A stretch of 64,000 nucleotides of DNA, from contig JAGCXV010000061.1 in assembly GCA_017961175.1 (NCBI GenBank), positions 33,223-97,222 of the forward strand, written 5' to 3'. This stretch comes from Bacteroidales bacterium (GTDB lineage Bacteria > Bacteroidota > Bacteroidia > Bacteroidales > UBA932). Positions 61,133 through 64,000 of the stretch are shown here, piece by piece (position 1 is the first letter of the stretch; every line of letters starts with the position of its first letter). The notes under the pieces were generated by a model, which worked only from the letters and a program-made list of their open reading frames with translations, was not told where the DNA came from and did not search any database. A program made the position numbers and the translations under genes.

Positions 61133-61354
61133 ATGTATTGGACCTTAGAGCTTGCATCCAAACTGGAGGATGCTCCGTGGCCGGCCACCAAAAGCGAGCT
61201 TTTAGACTATGCGATGCGTTCCGGCGCTCCAGATGAGGTTATTGAGAACCTCAATGACATCGAAGACGAGGAAGAGGTGTTCGACAGCATTGAAGACCTT
61301 TGGCCTGACTACCCAAGCAAAGAAGACTTCTTCTTCAACGAGGACGAATACTAA
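61133..61354 (+). CDS. DUF2795 family small acidic protein
   Basis: A 73-residue protein: MYWTLELASKLEDAPWPATK with conserved ELLDYAMRSGAP and an acidic tail ending DFFFNEDEY. Members are widespread in Bacteroidetes and their function is unknown. It has a strong promoter and terminator of its own, suggesting high expression. Confidence 0.85.
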   Translation: MYWTLELASKLEDAPWPATKSELLDYAMRSGAPDEVIENLNDIEDEEEVFDSIEDLWPDYPSKEDFFFNEDEY

Positions 61355-61383
61355 GCTTTTTATTAAAGTCTTATTTAGTTTTT

Positions 61384-61416
61384 ACCACCCAAGATTACTC
61401 TTTTGGGTGGTTTTTT
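61384..61416 (+). terminator. Intrinsic terminator downstream of DUF2795 gene
   Basis: ACCACCCAA, 10-nt loop, TTGGGTGGT and a run of T. Confidence 0.88.
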
Positions 61417-61428
61417 TATTATTATTCG

Positions 61429-61436
61429 TATATTTG
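61429..61436 (+). promoter_or_regulatory. -7 element (TATATTTG) for the OmpA-like gene
   Basis: Matches TAnnTTTG, 25 nt upstream of ATG 61462. Confidence 0.5.
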
Positions 61437-61461
61437 GAACATCATCCCTAATAAAACAAGT

Positions 61462-62181
61462 ATGAAAAAGTTTGCTTTACTCATTGTGATGTTTCTGCTT
61501 ACTGTAGCAGTTGCTGATGCCCAGGGCTTTTTCAAGAAAGTGGGCAAGGAAGCCAAGGACAAAACCGCAGACAGGACCGAATCCACCGTGGACAAAGCAG
61601 TGGACAAGGCTTTTGACGCTATAGATAACCTTCTTACGGGTAAAAAAGACAAGAAGGGAAAGAAAGGAAAGAAGGCCAGCAATCTGGATGAAGATGACGA
61701 AGATGAAGAAGAGGATGGAGAAGAGAGGCCTGACGCAGGAACGTGGGACTGTACCAATCCTGAATGTCTCCATAAGGGAAATACCGGCAAATTCTGTGCA
61801 GAATGTGGATCGAAACGCACGGTTGGATTTGACGCAGCACTGAACCTGTACGGAGTATATGCAAGCAAGAAAATTGCTTTCCTGCCGGGATCTGCAGAGC
61901 TTAAGTTCCAGAGTTTTAACGAGATACAGAAGATCGCCGAATATATCAAAAACACTCCTGGCACAAGACTCATAGTCCAGGTCCTGTACTACAATACAGC
62001 TGTTGATCCAAAGGAGGCTGCCCTGGCAGAAGACAGGGCTGAAAACATAGTGAAGGCTCTGGTTGAACTTGGTTGTGACGAATTCAGCCTCAAGGCGGAG
62101 GACCCAGATTACGGACCGGGCGTGCCGGAAAAGGATAGAGCCAATCTTAAAGGCCTCTACGTGGTCTTTACCAAGAAATAA
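61462..62181 (+). CDS. OmpA-like secreted protein with zinc-ribbon
   Basis: A 239-residue protein. Signal peptide (VAVADAQ), an amphipathic Lys/Asp helix region, a very charged linker (residues 60-92), a putative zinc ribbon (CTNPECLHKGNTGKFCAECG near residues 95-115), and an OmpA-like peptidoglycan-binding domain with Asp/Arg-rich LAEDRAENIVKALVELG. A paralogue begins at 63792. It converges with the LuxR gene with no spacer. Confidence 0.75.
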   Translation: MKKFALLIVMFLLTVAVADAQGFFKKVGKEAKDKTADRTESTVDKAVDKAFDAIDNLLTGKKDKKGKKGKKASNLDEDDEDEEEDGEERPDAGTWDCTNPECLHKGNTGKFCAECGSKRTVGFDAALNLYGVYASKKIAFLPGSAELKFQSFNEIQKIAEYIKNTPGTRLIVQVLYYNTAVDPKEAALAEDRAENIVKALVELGCDEFSLKAEDPDYGPGVPEKDRANLKGLYVVFTKK

Positions 62182-63414
62182 TCAGATAAGACCTTTTTCC
62201 TTGGCCTTGAATACAAGGTCTGCCGTATTGGATGCCTCAAATTTAATGAGGAGTTTTTTCCTGTACCATTTTATCGTTGGAAGCGAGAGATACATTTTCT
62301 CAGCGATTTGAGGGCTTGTCTTCCCCTGTGAAATAAACTGGAGGATCTGCCTCTCCCTGTCTGTGAGTTCCACATCGGGACTATCCGGGCTGTCTTCTGT
62401 TTTTTCCATATCGCTGATGGCTTCTTCTATCACCTCGTCCGCCACCGTGTTCTTACGCTTCAAAAGTACATTTCTCCTTACATAGAGCATCAGCACCACC
62501 ATCAGCAAAACAAGGCACAACGCCCCCCAGAAAAGCCACCTGAGCTGCTTTTTCTGCTGAATGAGCACTTTTCTCATAACATCCAGAGTCTCCAGGCGGG
62601 CTCGGAACTCCTGGTCCTCGTGAAGAGAATAATACTTGTCCGCCTCCTCCAGGCACTTGAGGGCCCTGGATGTTTTCCCCTGCGCCAGATACAGAGCTCC
62701 GAGACCTTTCAGGGGAGAGGATATCTGAAGGGAATCTCCGCTTTCCCTGGCATAGCCAAGGGATTTGTTGTAGCATTCTTCCGCCTGAGACATATCTCCC
62801 TCTTCCAGCCAGGTTTCTCCCATATTGTACCAGAGAATGGCATTGCTTTCCTTCCATCCGTACTTGTCAAAAATAACCCCGGCCATCTTGTAATACTCCA
62901 TCGCCCTGGGAATAGAATCCATAACATTGTACATATTACCCAAAGCACCGTACAAAGCGGATTTAGCATCGTCTATGGATTTCTGGTCATATATCTTGTC
63001 ATTGTATCGAGTAGTGACCTTATCCTCCATCTTCCGTACCATCTCAAGGCTCTTGTTATAGAAGAAACTGGCAGAATCCCATTGCTCTGCAGCGTAATGG
63101 TGCATTCCCAGAACTCTTGACGCATCCTGAGCCGCATACCAGAAACCTCTTTCTGAACTTAACCGGAGAGCCGTCCTGGCATACTCCATACTCTTATCCC
63201 TGTTTGTCTGAAGATAGCCCCACATCAGATCTTTATATGCCGAGATCAAGCCGCTAACCTGGTCGGCAGAGGCTGACTCAATTCTCTCGCAGGTCCATCC
63301 GGCCACCACCCTCTCCAGCGAATCCGTATTACGCCCCCTGTGGTCAGAATACTGGGCATAGGATGAAACCCAGCCCAAGGCAGCAACCACAAATGTCAAG
63401 ACAAACTTTCTCAT
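62182..63414 (-). CDS. Membrane TPR protein with C-terminal LuxR HTH
   Basis: A 410-residue one-component regulator. Signal peptide (VSSYAQ), periplasmic TPR repeats (about 30-290, for example EYYKMAGVIFDKYGWKESNA), a transmembrane helix (about 300-322), and a cytoplasmic LuxR HTH (LTDRERQILQFISQGKTSPQ, LPTIKWYRKKL). A periplasmic sensor joined to a DNA-binding domain; ligand unknown. ATG 63414 is preferred over 63435. TAAATTTG at 63446-63439 is its -7 element. Confidence 0.85.
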   Translation of the reverse strand: MRKFVLTFVVAALGWVSSYAQYSDHRGRNTDSLERVVAGWTCERIESASADQVSGLISAYKDLMWGYLQTNRDKSMEYARTALRLSSERGFWYAAQDASRVLGMHHYAAEQWDSASFFYNKSLEMVRKMEDKVTTRYNDKIYDQKSIDDAKSALYGALGNMYNVMDSIPRAMEYYKMAGVIFDKYGWKESNAILWYNMGETWLEEGDMSQAEECYNKSLGYARESGDSLQISSPLKGLGALYLAQGKTSRALKCLEEADKYYSLHEDQEFRARLETLDVMRKVLIQQKKQLRWLFWGALCLVLLMVVLMLYVRRNVLLKRKNTVADEVIEEAISDMEKTEDSPDSPDVELTDRERQILQFISQGKTSPQIAEKMYLSLPTIKWYRKKLLIKFEASNTADLVFKAKEKGLI

Positions 63415-63438
63415 AATCGAAAAGCTTAAAAACACTCA

Positions 63439-63446
63439 CAAATTTA
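63439..63446 (-). promoter_or_regulatory. -7 element (TAAATTTG) for the TPR-LuxR gene
   Basis: Minus-strand match to TAnnTTTG, 24 nt before ATG 63414. Confidence 0.5.
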
Positions 63447-63482
63447 CCAAACTGGGAGAAAGTGACGCTTAACTAACGAAAA

Positions 63483-63500
63483 ACTACCCGAAAGGGTGGT
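63483..63500 (+). repeat. Hairpin ACTACCC-GAAA-GGGTGGT in the gap between LuxR genes
   Basis: Seven-pair stem (one G-U) with a GAAA tetraloop, followed by a moderately T-rich stretch. It could be a terminator or a leader element of the short LuxR gene. Confidence 0.5.
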
Positions 63501-63558
63501 GTTTTCTATCCTTTGGTATAGTGTTTTTGGTTTTTAGTTTCACGATTTTTGTATTGTT

Positions 63559-63765
63559 ATGGAAACAAAAGTATCCCTGAAAGAAAAAGAGGTTCAGATC
63601 CTGCAAATGATAGCTGAAGGAAAGACAAGTCCTCAGATTGCACAGGCAATGTGTCTGAGCTTGAATACCATCAAGTGGTACCGCAAGAAACTCAAGGCCA
63701 AATTTGAGACTAACGGCACCATTCAGATGGTACGCAAGGCCATTGATATGGGCTGCATCGAATAG
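63559..63765 (+). CDS. Stand-alone LuxR-type HTH protein
   Basis: A 68-residue protein that is essentially only a LuxR HTH (LKEKEVQILQMIAEGKTSPQ, LNTIKWYRKKLKAKF). It closely matches the C-terminus of the TPR-LuxR protein at 62182. No receiver or sensor domain. A GATTTTTG element lies 7 nt before the ATG. It precedes the OmpA-like paralogue by 26 nt, suggesting local control or dimerisation with the larger regulator (inference). Confidence 0.8.
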   Translation: METKVSLKEKEVQILQMIAEGKTSPQIAQAMCLSLNTIKWYRKKLKAKFETNGTIQMVRKAIDMGCIE

Positions 63766-63791
63766 GAATTAATAATCAAAACATTATAGGT

Positions 63792-64000
63792 ATGAAAAAG
63801 TTTGCTTTAATCATCGCGATGCTCCTGTTCGTTGCATCAGGTGCTGACGCCCAGGGCTTTCTGAAGAAAATAGGAAAGGCTGTAAAGGACAAGACCCAGA
63901 ACAAGACCGAAGAGACGGTAGATAAGACCGTTGACAAGGTTTTTGACGGAATAGACGGCATTCTTGACGGTAAGAAAAAGAAAGACAAGAACAAAGACAA
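63792..64000 (+). CDS. OmpA-like paralogue (partial at window end)
   Basis: The first 69 codons are visible: MKKFALIIAMLLFVASGADA, then QGFLKKIGKAVKDKT and the Lys-rich linker. This N-terminus closely matches the protein at 61462. The remainder lies beyond the window. Confidence 0.75.
   Translation, partial: MKKFALIIAMLLFVASGADAQGFLKKIGKAVKDKTQNKTEETVDKTVDKVFDGIDGILDGKKKKDKNKD

Overview
The window reads as chromosomal DNA of an anaerobic member of the Bacteroidales (order-level inference). Evidence: Bacteroidetes-type promoters (-7 element TAnnTTTG, sometimes with a -33 TTTG or GTTG 19 nt upstream), few Shine-Dalgarno sequences, a two-subunit methylmalonyl-CoA mutase, a group B-like [FeFe] hydrogenase, rubrerythrin, futalosine hydrolase of the alternative menaquinone pathway, TolC/HlyD/ABC-2 and NatA/NatB-type exporters, OmpA-like proteins, and the rpsU-xerC-hpf neighbourhood typical of the group. 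GC looks close to 50%. I saw no insertion sequence, prophage, CRISPR array or rRNA operon.

Layout. 1-4194 is a mostly minus-strand block: bamD (cut by the window edge), trxB, a nucleoside-recognition membrane protein, rubrerythrin, an EamA exporter. 4280-8747 runs plus: Asp/Glu racemase, dicarboxylate/amino-acid symporter, histidine acid phosphatase, and a secreted unknown protein whose reading frame continues past its stop. tRNA-Phe and priA follow, then a lipid/diacylglycerol kinase-like gene, parA-parB, an envelope protein, a LysM lytic transglycosylase, and a two-gene redox unit (membrane polyferredoxin plus Tat-exported aldo/keto reductase). 19273-25484 holds a helix-hairpin-helix beta-barrel protein, purE, hpt-adk-obgE, a PAP2 phosphatase and lipoate ligase.

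25496-30024 is the most unusual part. hpf, xerC and rpsU lie on the minus strand in the expected order, but about 3 kb of accessory DNA separates hpf from xerC: a MORN-repeat protein, a ten-CxxC zinc-finger protein, an XRE regulator, a decayed antitoxin-like HTH, a dyad-rich 486-bp gap with a candidate structured small RNA between two copies of a palindrome, and a secreted thioredoxin-like protein.

30240-49054 carries mutA-mutB, an esterase, two near-identical GH18 lipoproteins around a small DUF486 membrane protein, the hydrogenase, parE, an acyltransferase, a TolC-HlyD-ABC-2-ABC-2 exporter without its ATPase, and aspA. 49058-61354 carries tdk, an acidic protein, rsmI, a ComEA-like protein, a NatAB-type exporter, a split UshA-like 5'-nucleotidase, a PhoR/PhoB-like two-component system, folE, mqnB, a LolD-like ATPase, a PduO cobalamin adenosyltransferase (able to supply the mutase cofactor) and a DUF2795 protein. 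61462-64000 is a duplicated OmpA-like/LuxR locus, cut by the window end.

Three signals cut across genes: an octamer (CTCAGCGA) that is enriched and biased to one strand regardless of gene direction; a set of genes whose -7 element ends exactly 5 nt before an ATGG start, implying leaderless mRNAs; and strong Shine-Dalgarno sequences at rpsU and hpf in an otherwise SD-poor window.
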